Positions 45,600-56,369 of a stretch of 64,000 bases of DNA are shown piece after piece. The notes beneath the pieces are model-generated. The model was not told the DNA's origin. It saw only the letters and a program-made list of their open reading frames with translations, and did not search any database. Source of the DNA: Phormidium tenue FACHB-1052 (GTDB lineage Bacteria > Cyanobacteriota > Cyanobacteriia > Phormidesmidales > Phormidesmidaceae); contig NZ_JACJQN010000017.1 in the NCBI RefSeq assembly GCF_014696675.1, positions 1-64,000 on the forward strand, in the 5' to 3' direction. Made by a program: the position numbers and the translations under genes. The stretch's first letter is position 1. Each line of letters starts with the position of its first letter.

Positions 45600-46516
45600 T
45601 AGATCAGGATACGCCCTGCGGCCCCGCCAATGGAGGCGGGCAGGCCCAAAACCAGAGTATTGCTCAACCATTCTGACCAAGGGTCACTGGGGTTGAGCTG
45701 CTGAAACAGCACCAGCATCACCATCGATGCCAGTAGAGCCACGAGATAGGCCACCAGGGTTTCGGTAACGGGGCTAAACAGCAGACCCCGCTGCCGCCGC
45801 TCGGCGCGATCGGTAAAGCCCGAGGCAAACACAATGGCGTAGGAGAGGCCCAGCGATGCGCCCATGATCAGCAGCAGCCACAGAGGCGGCAGGGAGGCGG
45901 CCAGCAGAGGCACTTCTTCGGTAGGGGCAATGCTAAAAGCAATTAGCACCGCGCCAATCAGGGCGGCGTCAAAATCGACTAGGGCATCGCGCAGGTTGGC
46001 CAGGGTAGGCGAGGCCAGCCGGCGAGAGAGGGGCGCGATCGTGCGGCGCACGCGATCCGTACCAGAATCGCGCCGTTGCTTGCCCTGCAAGGTGGAGCGC
46101 GCCAAAGCCACCCCCAGAGCAAACGGCACGGTCTCAAACACCACCTTGCCCAATACCTCCGACAGGGGAATGTCGAGGGTGATGCGGCGCAGCAGCACCA
46201 AGGCCAGGGCGGCGCAGACTACCCCAATAGCAACGGCCTCAATGCTTTCGAGTAAGGCTTCTAGGGGGTGCAGGTGGAGAGTCTGGCGAAACCCTTCGAC
46301 CTGGGTGAGCAGCCCGACACCAACTAGGGTGGTGGCGAGCACCGTCAGCAGCCAGCGAGGCCCGGTGGCGGCCCCGATCACCCATACCTCCACCGTGTAC
46401 AGCAGCGGAATGCCGAACAAAAAGCCCCCCACTGCCCCTTGGAGAATGGCCTGCAATTCTATAAGCCAGATGTTGGCAGAGGGCAGATGTGTGGTGTCGT
46501 CTACAGACTCGACCAT
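45599..46516 (-). CDS. TIGR02587-family membrane protein
   Basis: 305 residues with seven or more membrane helices. LQAILQGAVGGFLFGIPLLYTVEVW and VFETVPFALGVALARS fit the TIGR02587 group. Translationally coupled to the TIGR02588 gene that follows it. The pair's role is not known. Confidence 0.82.
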   Translation of the reverse strand: MVESVDDTTHLPSANIWLIELQAILQGAVGGFLFGIPLLYTVEVWVIGAATGPRWLLTVLATTLVGVGLLTQVEGFRQTLHLHPLEALLESIEAVAIGVVCAALALVLLRRITLDIPLSEVLGKVVFETVPFALGVALARSTLQGKQRRDSGTDRVRRTIAPLSRRLASPTLANLRDALVDFDAALIGAVLIAFSIAPTEEVPLLAASLPPLWLLLIMGASLGLSYAIVFASGFTDRAERRQRGLLFSPVTETLVAYLVALLASMVMLVLFQQLNPSDPWSEWLSNTLVLGLPASIGGAAGRILI

Positions 46517-46735
46517 CGCGGGTTGTCCTCAATACGGGCCAGATGGATCAGACCTATCTACAGCATAGTAAGGGTTTGACGCTTCAAAATGGCTGAGATC
46601 AGGTCTATCTGCTTAAGGTTTTCTGCCTGAAACCTTAGGAAAATCTCTAGTATTGCTGGGGTTCTACAAAATGCCCGCTAGCGTGAAGAGAACAGTCCGC
46701 GACCTATAGAAAAGCTCTCATTCAAGGATGGTTTT

Positions 46736-47167
46736 ATGACCCAGGCTAAACCCGGCGACAGCGTCTCGATTCACTATACCGGCAGGCTCGAAGACGGCAC
46801 TGTGTTTGATTCATCGCGCGATCGCGACCCCCTAGAGTTTTCCATTGGCAACGGCGAGGTGATTCCCGGCTTTGAGGCGGCGGTGGTGGGCATGGCCCCG
46901 GGCGACGCCAAAACCGAAGTGATTCCGGCTGAAAGCGCTTACGGCCCCCACCAGCCCGAGATGGTGATGGTGGTCGAGCGCCACCACATTCCTGCCGAGA
47001 TTCCCCTCGATGTGGGTCAGCAGCTTCAGCTCCAGGGGCCTGAGGGGCAGATGGTGCCGGTGATGGTGACTGATCTGTCTGAGGCCGATGTCACCCTCGA
47101 CGCCAACCATCCTCTTGCGGGAGAAACCCTAATCTTTGATATTGAGCTGGTGGCAATTCAGGGTTGA
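46736..47167 (+). CDS. FKBP/SlyD-type peptidyl-prolyl isomerase
   Basis: 143 residues. FKBP core VSIHYTGRLEDGTVFDSS and DPLEFSIGNGEVIPGFEAAVVGM, then a SlyD-like insert-in-flap region (HHIPAEIPLDVGQQLQLQGP). The His-rich metal tail of E. coli SlyD is absent. Assists proline isomerisation during folding. Monocistronic. Confidence 0.88.
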   Translation: MTQAKPGDSVSIHYTGRLEDGTVFDSSRDRDPLEFSIGNGEVIPGFEAAVVGMAPGDAKTEVIPAESAYGPHQPEMVMVVERHHIPAEIPLDVGQQLQLQGPEGQMVPVMVTDLSEADVTLDANHPLAGETLIFDIELVAIQG

Positions 47168-47298
47168 GCCGGAGATAAATTTCTGCCTTGAGACCGAGTT
47201 GAGAGGCTTGGCCATTGCTATCTCCCTCCACCCTAGGGGGAATAGTTTTTATCAGAGGGGCGATTTATCATGCCACTGGCCTTTAACCAGGAGCCCCC

Positions 47299-47898
47299 AT
47301 GGCCTACGAATTGCCCCCTCTCCCCTACGCCTATGACGCTCTAGAGCCCTACGTCTCTAAGAGCACCCTCGAATTTCACCACGATAAGCACCACGCGGCC
47401 TACGTCAGCAAGTACAACGATGCGGTCAAAGGCACTGACCACGACAGCAAGCCGATCGAAGATGTGATCAAGGCGATCGCGGGCGACAGTTCTCAGCAGG
47501 GGTTGTTTAACAACGGGGCTCAGGCCTGGAACCACACCTTTTACTGGAACTCGATGAAGCCCGGTGGTGGCGGCACTCCCGCTGGGGATCTGGCCAGCAA
47601 AATTGACGCTGACTTCGGCGGCTTCGATAAGTTCGTCGAAGAATTTAAGAATGCTGGGGCCACCCAGTTTGGCAGCGGCTGGGCCTGGCTAGTGCTCGAC
47701 AACGGCACCCTTAAGGTGACCAAAACCCTCAACGCCGACAACCCCCTCACCGCTGGGCAGGTGCCCCTGCTCACTATGGATGTGTGGGAACATGCCTACT
47801 ATCTCGACTATCAAAACAAGCGCCCTGACTATATCGATAGCTTCTTAAAGAACGTGGTCAACTGGGATTTTGCCGCCAGCAACCTAGCTGCTGCCTAG
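47299..47898 (+). CDS. sodB: iron superoxide dismutase
   Basis: 199 residues. Metal ligands in FHHDKHHAAY, AWNHTFYW, and DVWEHAYYLDYQNKRPDYID. The AQAWNHTFYWNSMKPGGGG context is of the Fe type rather than Mn. Cytosolic, converts superoxide to H2O2 and O2. CAGGAG precedes ATG. A terminator follows. Confidence 0.94.
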   Translation: MAYELPPLPYAYDALEPYVSKSTLEFHHDKHHAAYVSKYNDAVKGTDHDSKPIEDVIKAIAGDSSQQGLFNNGAQAWNHTFYWNSMKPGGGGTPAGDLASKIDADFGGFDKFVEEFKNAGATQFGSGWAWLVLDNGTLKVTKTLNADNPLTAGQVPLLTMDVWEHAYYLDYQNKRPDYIDSFLKNVVNWDFAASNLAAA

Positions 47899-47934
47899 AC
47901 GGGGCAACACTACAGTCGTGCTCCGCGACTCATG

Positions 47935-47962
47935 GGAGGTGGGTTACCCCGCCTCCTTTTTT
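47935..47962 (+). terminator. intrinsic terminator after sodB
   Basis: GGAGGTGGG (47935-47943) pairs with CCCGCCTCC (47948-47956) with one G-U pair and a 4-base loop, followed by TTTTTT. Confidence 0.88.
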
Positions 47963-48015
47963 GTTAAGGTCGGCCCCTTGCATCTGACCCCTTGCACCCT
48001 AACCCCCTCTTCCCT

Positions 48016-48258
48016 ATGCTGTTCGCCGACCCAGACTTTCCTCACGTGGTGCTGTCCTTTGACTATCGGGGGTTTCGCCTAGAGCTTGACCAAAGTACCG
48101 AGGATGGCGTGCCGTTCTATGCAGTATGGGCCACCTACGACACGGGCTGTGCGGTAGCGGTGCCAGGGGTCGTCAGCCGCTCTGAGGCCATCTACAAGGC
48201 CAGACAGTGGGTTGATCGGCGGCTTAGCTCACCGGGTATGGGCGGTAGTGGGCAGTAG
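48016..48258 (+). CDS. small conserved-looking hypothetical protein
   Basis: 80 residues from ATG 48016; a TTG upstream at 47992 is in frame. VLSFDYRGFRLELDQSTEDGVPFYAVWATYDTGCAVAVPG then a helix SRSEAIYKARQWVDRRL. No known domain recognised. Its 3' end overlaps the convergent GGDEF-EAL gene by 35 bases. Confidence 0.6.
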   Translation: MLFADPDFPHVVLSFDYRGFRLELDQSTEDGVPFYAVWATYDTGCAVAVPGVVSRSEAIYKARQWVDRRLSSPGMGGSGQ

Positions 48259-51200
48259 ACTGGGTCAGCCAAGCCTCTAGGTCAGTAGCGGACTGGGGTT
48301 TGCCAAACCAGTAGCCCTGGCCGTAGTCGCAGCCCAATCGCTTGAGGGTGCTGACCTGCTGGGGGGTTTCGATACCTTCGGCGATCGCCCGAAAGCCCAG
48401 CTGTCGCCCCAGATTAATGATGGTGTGGACGATGGTTTCGTGGCTCGGGCTGGTGTTCATCTGGCCGACAAAGGAGCGATCGATCTTCAGACTGTTAATG
48501 GGAAAGCGGTACAGGTAGCTCAAGGAAGAATAGCCGGTACCAAAGTCGTCGATGCTGAGGGCAATACCCCGCTGCCGCAGGCCGTTGAGCACGCGAATAG
48601 TGTCGTCGATATTGTCGATTAGCATGCTTTCGGTAATCTCTAGCACCAGGCTGTGCGCCAAAAGCCCCGTTTTATTCAAGATCTCATCGACCCGATCGAG
48701 CAGGCCGGTATTGTGCAGCTGTAGCGCCGATAGATTGACGCTGACCGTAAGGGCTTTGGCCTGATAGTGGGTGCTCTGCCAGACGGCCATCTGTCGGCAG
48801 GCTAGCTCTAGCAGCCAGTAGCTCAGGGGCGCAATCAGGCCGGTTTCTTCGGCGACTGAAATAAACTCTCCCGGCATGATCAGGCCCCGCTGGGGGTGTT
48901 GCCACCGCACCAGAGCCTCAAACCCAGTTACCGCTGCGGTTTGCAGATCGACAATGGGCTGGTAGTAGAGCACAAATTCTTCGGGGTGGTTGAGCAAAGC
49001 TCGGCGCAGCTCAGTTTCGAGGGTGAGGCGGGCGATCGCGCGATCGTGCATACCGCTGTCAAAGGTTTGATAGCCATCGCGGCCCCCCGCCTTGGCCCGA
49101 TACATGGCCGTGTCGGCATCGCGAATCAGCTCTAGGGCGCTCTGGTAGCGGGCATCACCCATGACCAGTCCCAGGCTAACGGTGGCAAACATCTGGTGGC
49201 TACTGAGCTGAAAGGGCTGGCGCAGCGTCTCTAATAGCTGCTCGGCTATGGCTTGGGCCATCTCAACATGGCTAATACCTTCCAACAGCACAATAAACTC
49301 ATCGCCCCCTAGACGTACCGCCAGATCGCTAAGGCGCAGCACCGCTTTGAGGCGGCTGGCCACCTCCATTAGCAGCTCGTCACCGATCAGATGGCCTAGG
49401 CTATCGTTGACCACCTTAAAATGGTCAATATCTAAAAACAGTAGAGCAAAGCGGTACTCACTCTGCTGGTGTGCCCGCTTCAAGGCCATCTCTAAGCGTT
49501 CTTGCAGCTGCTTGCGGTTAGGCAATCCGGTAAGGCTGTCGTGGCAGGCATCGTGCTCGAGCTGGCGGCGCAGTCTCACCTGGTCAGTGACATTGCGGGA
49601 GGATGTTTGGAGCTGCACCACCGCATCGGTAGAATCGACAATAGAGCGTGTAAAGGTCTCTAGCCAGATGTAGTGGCCCTGATTATGGCGCATTCGATAT
49701 ACCACGGGGGCTGGGTCTGAGGTCTGCCCGAGGGGCGAGGTTTGCAAGTGCATTTGGTAATTCACGCGGTCGTCAGAGTGCACTAGGCTACAGGGATGTA
49801 GCCCGATCAGAGCCTCGGGACTATAGCCCAGCAGCCACTCCACCGACGGGCTGACGTAGAGGTAGGTGCCATCGACCCCATGCAAACAGATCAGATCGCT
49901 CATATTTTCGGCCATCAGGCGAAATAGCGCTGCCTGCTGCTGAATTTCGGCATTGGCCCGCTCGACTTCAACCTTTGACCGTTGCAGGGCGCTAAAAGAT
50001 GACTCCATCCGCGCCGCCATGCGGTTAAAGGCTACGGCCAGCCCCTCTAGCTCTTGCAGACCGGTGCGGCCAATGGTTTGGTGCAGGTTGCCCTCAGCGA
50101 TCGCCTGAGAGGCCGAGCTAAAGGCTTTCAGCGGGCGGGTGATCCAGCGGCTAGTGTAGAGGCCCGAGGCGATCGCCCCAGCCAGCGCTAATGCACAGAG
50201 AGCAATGGTGTTGCGGCGGCTGGTCTCGATTTCCCCCATGAAGTCGCTTTCAGGCATAATCACCACGATTAGCCAGTCGAGGCCATAGCCATCGCTGAGG
50301 GGAACCACCTGCATAAACTGCCGCTCGCGATCGAGCCAAAACTCCGTCTGCTGCGGTTGAATTGTCTGCCAGTCACCCCCCGATTGGTTGAGCAGCAGCT
50401 GTGCGCTAGCGCGAATGCGAGGGTCTGGGCTGGTAACTGAGTAGACCCGCTGGGGCCGACCGTCCACTATTTTGTAAGCCTTGGCGTCATTAGAGGTGGC
50501 GATCAGCAGACCAGAGCGCTCCATAATGAAAGCCTGACCGTGCTCACCGATCGATATTTCCTGTAGAAAGCGGCTGATATGGGTGAGAAAGAAGTTGTTG
50601 CCTAGTACCCCAATCAGCTCGCCGCGATCGCCGTACACGGGCCGAGAGGCCGATATCGCCAGCACTGGGTAGGCATGATAGGGAAAGATCTCTCCCCAGG
50701 CCGGGCCTTTGGCCTGCACAGCCGCCCGATACCAGGGCCGGGTTTGAGTATTCCAATTGGGCGTAGATGAGACAATGCGGGTTGCCTGACCGGTGGCCTG
50801 ATCGACCTCCACAAACTGAATGTGGTTGCCGAGGGCAGGGCCGCCCTGCATCCGCTGGTGGGCCTGCTGGCCCAGGTTGGTGTGGCCCACAAACTCGCCG
50901 CTGGCGCTACCAAACATGATCGAATCGATGTGGGGAAAGCTGCGAGACTGCCGCATAAAGTGACGAAACAGCGCCTCTGAGTCGGTGGGGTCAACCTGGC
51001 CGAGGGCAATGGCATCGTAGTTAAGCTGGTTGACCAAATGGGAGGTGGCCAGCAGTGTTTCAATCTCATGTTGAATGTGATGGGAAACCGTGGAGCGCAG
51101 TTGACTGGCCACCTCGTTCACCGCTCGCTGCCCGTGACGTAACGAAAGCCAACCCGTCAGTCCCACCGCTACGGAAACTTGCAGCACAAAGGGCACAACA

Positions 51201-51268
51201 ATCAGCAGTCGCAGCGGTAGGCGGCTAAACGTGCCTCGATTTGGCAATGCGGGAATACGACGCCCCAT
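48224..51268 (-). CDS. dCache-HAMP-PAS-GGDEF-EAL protein
   Basis: 1014 residues from ATG 51268 (an upstream ATG adds 16). Order: membrane helix (LRLLIVVPFVLQVSVAVGL), periplasmic Cache region (SASRPVYGDRGELIGVLGNNF), second helix, HAMP (RWITRPLKAFSSASQAIAEGNL), PAS (FRLMAENMSDLICLHG), GGDEF with intact LGGDEF and RLSD I-site five residues before it, and EAL with EALVRW, DDFGTGYSSL, LKIDRSFV and AEGIETPQQ. Both catalytic sites look complete, so it could make or break c-di-GMP in response to an external ligand. Confidence 0.92.
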   Translation of the reverse strand: MGRRIPALPNRGTFSRLPLRLLIVVPFVLQVSVAVGLTGWLSLRHGQRAVNEVASQLRSTVSHHIQHEIETLLATSHLVNQLNYDAIALGQVDPTDSEALFRHFMRQSRSFPHIDSIMFGSASGEFVGHTNLGQQAHQRMQGGPALGNHIQFVEVDQATGQATRIVSSTPNWNTQTRPWYRAAVQAKGPAWGEIFPYHAYPVLAISASRPVYGDRGELIGVLGNNFFLTHISRFLQEISIGEHGQAFIMERSGLLIATSNDAKAYKIVDGRPQRVYSVTSPDPRIRASAQLLLNQSGGDWQTIQPQQTEFWLDRERQFMQVVPLSDGYGLDWLIVVIMPESDFMGEIETSRRNTIALCALALAGAIASGLYTSRWITRPLKAFSSASQAIAEGNLHQTIGRTGLQELEGLAVAFNRMAARMESSFSALQRSKVEVERANAEIQQQAALFRLMAENMSDLICLHGVDGTYLYVSPSVEWLLGYSPEALIGLHPCSLVHSDDRVNYQMHLQTSPLGQTSDPAPVVYRMRHNQGHYIWLETFTRSIVDSTDAVVQLQTSSRNVTDQVRLRRQLEHDACHDSLTGLPNRKQLQERLEMALKRAHQQSEYRFALLFLDIDHFKVVNDSLGHLIGDELLMEVASRLKAVLRLSDLAVRLGGDEFIVLLEGISHVEMAQAIAEQLLETLRQPFQLSSHQMFATVSLGLVMGDARYQSALELIRDADTAMYRAKAGGRDGYQTFDSGMHDRAIARLTLETELRRALLNHPEEFVLYYQPIVDLQTAAVTGFEALVRWQHPQRGLIMPGEFISVAEETGLIAPLSYWLLELACRQMAVWQSTHYQAKALTVSVNLSALQLHNTGLLDRVDEILNKTGLLAHSLVLEITESMLIDNIDDTIRVLNGLRQRGIALSIDDFGTGYSSLSYLYRFPINSLKIDRSFVGQMNTSPSHETIVHTIINLGRQLGFRAIAEGIETPQQVSTLKRLGCDYGQGYWFGKPQSATDLEAWLTQSTAHYRPYPVS

Positions 51269-51370
51269 GTAGCATGTGTTACCAACAGTCCTATTAGTAT
51301 TCCTGTCGGGGGACAAAACTAGCGATCGACATCACAATTTACGAATGGGTGAGGTGTGAGGTCGATGCCC

Positions 51371-52549
51371 TTAGCCCAAGCGCCCTGCCACAAAGGCCTC
51401 TAGCCGATCCATGCCCTCCAGAATGGTTTCCAGGTCGGTGGCATAGGACACCCGAATGGTGCCCTCCGCCCCAAAGGAGATCCCCGGAATGGCCGCTACA
51501 TATTTTTCGTCGAGCAGGGCGGTGCAAAAGTCGAGGGAGGGAATGCCCAGCGCGCTGATATCGATATAGAGATAGAAAGCCCCCTCGGGCTCGCCGCAGC
51601 GTAGGCCATTGATGGTGCGGCATCGCTCAATGATGGCCTGCCGCCGCTCGGCAAAGGCGTGGCCCATGGTGGCAATGCAGTCTTGGGGGCCTTCGAGGGC
51701 GGCGATCGCCCCGTACTGAGCAAAGGTGCACACGTTCGACGTGCTGTGACTCTGCACCGTGGCCACTGCCTTGATCAGCTCCGCTGGCCCTGCCAGGTAG
51801 CCCACCCGCCAGCCGGTCATTGAGTAGGCTTTGGCGAACCCGTTGCTAATAATCGTGTGCTCAAAGGCCTCGGGCGACACGGCCCCAATGCTGAGGTGAG
51901 TCGCCCCGTCGTAGAGAATTTTTTCGTAGATTTCGTCTGACACCACCCAAATATCGGCCTCGACCACCACCGCCGCCAGGGCGGCAATTTCGGCGGGGGA
52001 ATAGACCATCCCCGTGGGGTTAGAGGGGGAGTTGAGAATAAACAGCTTGGTTTGGGGGGTAATCGCTTGACGCAGCTGCTCAGGGGTGATGCGGTAGTTT
52101 TGCTCGGCGGTAGTCGGCACGATCACCGGCGTGCCCCCCGCTAGCTTCACCATCTCGGGGTAGCTCAGCCAGTAGGGGGCCGGAATAATCACCTCGTCAC
52201 CGGGTTCGATCAGGGCCATCATCAGGCCGTAGAGCGAATGCTTGCCGCCGTTGGTGACGATGACGTTCTCGGGGCCGTAGCAGAGGGCGTTGTCCTGCTG
52301 AAGTTTTTGGGCGATCGCCTGGCGCAGAGCCGGTTCGCCCGCCGCCGGGCCGTAGCGCGTTTTGCCTGCATCGAGGGCGGCCTTAGCCGCTGCCTTGATG
52401 TGGTCAGGGGTGTCAAAGTCGGGTTCGCCAGCGCTAAAGCTGCACACCGGCAGGCCTTCGGCCTTCATGGCCTTGGCCCGGGCCGCAATGGCCAGGGTCA
52501 TTGACGGGGTGACGCAGGTTACGCGGTTTGCCAGGGCTAATCGGGGCAC
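51371..52549 (-). CDS. aspC: aspartate aminotransferase (class I)
   Basis: 392 residues. PLP Lys in [31 protein letters not shown] near the start, and [12 protein letters not shown]. Length and motifs fit the Ib-type aspartate aminotransferases of cyanobacteria. Transfers amino groups between aspartate and oxaloacetate/glutamate pairs. Divergent from the patX-like gene. Confidence 0.92.
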   Translation of the reverse strand: MPRLALANRVTCVTPSMTLAIAARAKAMKAEGLPVCSFSAGEPDFDTPDHIKAAAKAALDAGKTRYGPAAGEPALRQAIAQKLQQDNALCYGPENVIVTNGGKHSLYGLMMALIEPGDEVIIPAPYWLSYPEMVKLAGGTPVIVPTTAEQNYRITPEQLRQAITPQTKLFILNSPSNPTGMVYSPAEIAALAAVVVEADIWVVSDEIYEKILYDGATHLSIGAVSPEAFEHTIISNGFAKAYSMTGWRVGYLAGPAELIKAVATVQSHSTSNVCTFAQYGAIAALEGPQDCIATMGHAFAERRQAIIERCRTINGLRCGEPEGAFYLYIDISALGIPSLDFCTALLDEKYVAAIPGISFGAEGTIRVSYATDLETILEGMDRLEAFVAGRLG

Positions 52550-52983
52550 GGCCAGACCTCAACGAACATGGCTATCGGCTTCCCCAGAACGGTGGTTCGT
52601 TGGGCCTCTAACCGGGACATAATTACATTCCCCATAGAGTAGATCGTTTGGTCGGTTCTGACCATTGCTGTCGAGGGTTTTTCCGCTGGGGCGATCGCTA
52701 AGCAAGGGGAGCATGACGACCGTTGCCGCTGCTTCCTGCCTTTAAAAAGCAGCGGCGGTTAACCCGTCTGCCAACCGCCCTAGCGGTTTTTAGGCCTAGT
52801 CTAGAGCCTCAAACTCGCCGCTCAAATGACTGTGGACGGCACGACAGACCGCCTGCTTTAGAACAAAGTCGTGCTAGAAACTACTAAATTTGAGAAATCC
52901 GCAGATTTACGCATAAAGATTTTCCTGACTGAGGCGGGACAGGTTTGTAACTAGGACTAGAAGCGCTAACAAGGCCACGTCCT
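52550..52983. other. divergent promoter region aspC/patX-like
   Basis: About 430 bases. The middle holds a chain of hairpins (52725-52791). Nearer the patX-like gene, TTGAGA (52890-52895) and TAAAGA (52914-52919), 18 bases apart, may be a promoter. Confidence 0.4.
52725..52791 (+). promoter_or_regulatory. attenuator-like leader hairpins upstream of the patX-like gene
   Basis: Stem 1: GCCGCTGCTT (52725-52734) with AAGCAGCGGC (52747-52756). Stem 2: GGCGGTT (52754-52760) with AACCGCC (52773-52779). Stem 3: AACCGC (52773-52778) with GCGGTT (52783-52788), running into TTTTT. Stem 2 competes with both others, so stem 1 would free stem 3, a rightward terminator. No gene upstream on this strand needs a terminator. 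Confidence 0.5.
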
Positions 52984-53301
52984 ATGCACCCTTCCTTACC
53001 CTGTTCTTTGATGACTCGTCTGGCCTGCGCCGCTAGCCTGGGCCTAGTTATGGCTACTGCTGTTCCTTTGGGCTCTACCACCGGGCTCGAAACTAGTTCT
53101 GGAGCTAGCCTGCGCGCCGTAGCTCGGACTGAGGACGATCGCGGCAGCGGTCGCCTTAGCCGGATGCCTGCGATCGCAGGCTGGCTCAGCTTTCGCGGCA
53201 GTGGTCGGGTTGACCCAACCCCTCCCCAGCCTTCCTTTAGCTTAGAGAACCCCGTTGCCTATCGCGGTAGTGGCCGCATCACTAAAGCTCGCACTACCTA
53301 G
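52984..53301 (+). CDS. patX: PatX-like secreted protein with three RGSGR motifs
   Basis: 105 residues from ATG 52984; ATG 53011 (MTRLACAASLGLVMATAVP) gives a cleaner signal peptide. RGSGR occurs at residues 53-57, 71-75 and 94-98, each preceded by Asp, Phe or Tyr. RGSGR is the active pentapeptide of PatS, and PatX proteins in filamentous cyanobacteria carry it behind a signal peptide, commonly next to hetR. Here hetR follows on the same strand, 341 bp downstream. The product is expected to be processed into short peptides that bind HetR. Three copies in one precursor would allow several peptides to be released; that is inferred. Confidence 0.85.
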   Translation: MHPSLPCSLMTRLACAASLGLVMATAVPLGSTTGLETSSGASLRAVARTEDDRGSGRLSRMPAIAGWLSFRGSGRVDPTPPQPSFSLENPVAYRGSGRITKARTT

Positions 53302-54581
<1,280 letters not shown>

Positions 54582-54643
54582 TTTGTCCATCCAGTAGCCT
54601 GCTCGGCGATCGCAAGATTCTTGAGCACCAGGTGTAACCAGAA

Positions 54644-54676
54644 AGTGACCTAGTCCTTAACACTAGGTCGCTTTTT
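54644..54676. terminator. terminator between hetR and the convergent coiled-coil gene
   Basis: AGTGACCTAGT (54644-54654) pairs with ACTAGGTCGCT (54662-54672) with one G-U, then TTTTT continues. It ends the hetR transcript. Confidence 0.85.
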
Positions 54677-54690
54677 GGTTGTTTATTGGG

Positions 54691-56094
54691 TTAGACCGTA
54701 CGTCGCCGCACCGCCCGGCCAAAGCTAGGTAACTCGACGGCGGAAATAGAGGTAATCTTTTTCTGCGATCGCAGCGGGTAGACCAGGGGTGACGGTGACG
54801 CCTTGGGGGCAGTCACTGCATAGCTGTAGCTAGGCAGGCTGGAAGCCGCTGGCTGGCTAGGGCTGGGGGCTGGGGCTGCGGGCTGCGGCGTTTGCACGGG
54901 TTCTGCAGATACAGTTGTGGCAGCGGGGCTAGACGCGGGAGCGGGCTGCGGCACCGCAGCCACCGGCTCTCCCCAGGGCGATGGCTCGGTAAAGAGAGAC
55001 GCGGCCTCTGTCTCAGTGGTGGTTGTGGGTAGGTCAGCCGCCTCCAGCCAGGGGTCAAGGGCCACAGGGGCGGGGTTGGGGTCTGCTAAAGGCAATGGGG
55101 GCGCAGGAACCGTCGGCAGGGGATCTGGGGCGATCGCCGTGCTCGGCTCGGGCGACGGCAACCGCTCGGGCTGGGTTGCCGTGGGAGCGGGTACTGAGCT
55201 AGGCCCAGCGCTGCGCAGCCCCCGCAGTAGGTGGGTCAGGCTAGGATTGTCGGTAACGCTGCCCTGACTGGCTGACCAGGGCTGAATCTGCTGCGATCGC
55301 GGCATAGCCACTGGTTGGTTGGCTTCCTCAAGGACAGTAGGGCTTAGTAGCTGTCCTTGCACCGCAGTTGAGCTGGGAATGGCCGAGCCAGTGGCCGGAG
55401 CCATATTCAAACACTTTTCCAGGGCCGCTTTAAACTGGAGGGTGTAGCGCTGCTGCCGATGCAGCCGCGCCTTGAGATCGCGGCAGGTTTCTTCCGCCTG
55501 GTGTAGGGCGGTGTTTTTTTCACCGAAGCGCTGCTGCAAAAGGGTGCACTCTCGTTCGAGCTGGGCGACCCGCTGCTGGTTAGACTCCAGCTCAGCCTGG
55601 AGGGTTTCGTTGTGAATTGTGGTGCGGCGTAGGCCATCGTTAGCGATGTCAAGCTCGCTGAGCAGCTGGGCAATTTGCTGTTGTACGGGGCCGGGTGTGG
55701 CCCCTACCGGAAGACCGCCCAGTGGATGAGTGCGCTCGATCTCAGCCTGAAGGGCCACCTGCGATCGCTCCAAAGCTTCCTCGAGTTCAGTGACGCGCAG
55801 TAGAAGGGCATCATTACACTGGTTGAGATCTTGAATTAGCTGCACTAGATCTTCGGGAGCAGGCTCGGCAGGGGGCGCAGCTTCCGTTGAGCTATCGGCT
55901 GCGGTTGGTGAAAACAAACCATAGACCTCAGCCAGCTCTACGGCATGGTCTAAGGGCATTTGACCAGGAAAGGTGACCGCTTCCCATTCATTGCTAGCTG
56001 GGGGGAAGGGCTGGTCTAGAGCCTCCTCGGCGTTATAGAGCAAAGGGTTACTCTGGGGCTCTGGGGAAGCGCTTGAAGCCGTAGTGTCAGTCAT
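54691..56094 (-). CDS. coiled-coil protein with Pro/Ala-rich C terminus
   Basis: 467 residues from ATG 56094 (an upstream ATG adds 15). Residues about 90-230 form long coiled coils (LIQDLNQCNDALLLRVTELEEALERSQ, NETLQAELESNQQRVAQLERE). The rest is Pro/Ala/Ser-rich and likely disordered, ending in a short conserved-looking basic segment (ITSISAVELPSFGRAVRRR). No enzyme domain. It is convergent with hetR. Could be a scaffold or cytoskeletal protein; function unknown. Confidence 0.75.
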   Translation of the reverse strand: MTDTTASSASPEPQSNPLLYNAEEALDQPFPPASNEWEAVTFPGQMPLDHAVELAEVYGLFSPTAADSSTEAAPPAEPAPEDLVQLIQDLNQCNDALLLRVTELEEALERSQVALQAEIERTHPLGGLPVGATPGPVQQQIAQLLSELDIANDGLRRTTIHNETLQAELESNQQRVAQLERECTLLQQRFGEKNTALHQAEETCRDLKARLHRQQRYTLQFKAALEKCLNMAPATGSAIPSSTAVQGQLLSPTVLEEANQPVAMPRSQQIQPWSASQGSVTDNPSLTHLLRGLRSAGPSSVPAPTATQPERLPSPEPSTAIAPDPLPTVPAPPLPLADPNPAPVALDPWLEAADLPTTTTETEAASLFTEPSPWGEPVAAVPQPAPASSPAATTVSAEPVQTPQPAAPAPSPSQPAASSLPSYSYAVTAPKASPSPLVYPLRSQKKITSISAVELPSFGRAVRRRTV

Positions 56095-56369
56095 AAGGTT
56101 GCCTGATCCTGGTCGCGTCGTCTCACATTCAACACTCAACCACTAGGGGGCTGTTGACCCCTAAGAGTAGCTAATTCTGCCAATTTATTCACTTTTTTAT
56201 TGACTCTTCAATTACAACATGTCTTTTTATGACTTCAGTTTATCCTTTACCTTCGCTTTTTCTTTTATCCCTAGAGTTAGAGCTGGGTAAAAATGCTGCT
56301 GTGCTCTACCTAGGTGCACCGCTAAGGTTGTGTTCCCTCTGCTAGCGTCGACCTTTTGAGCATCTGCTA

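Noticed and set aside
48224..48258. Possible frameshift where two convergent genes overlap
   Set aside because: Both reading frames end normally; a short convergent overlap is common.
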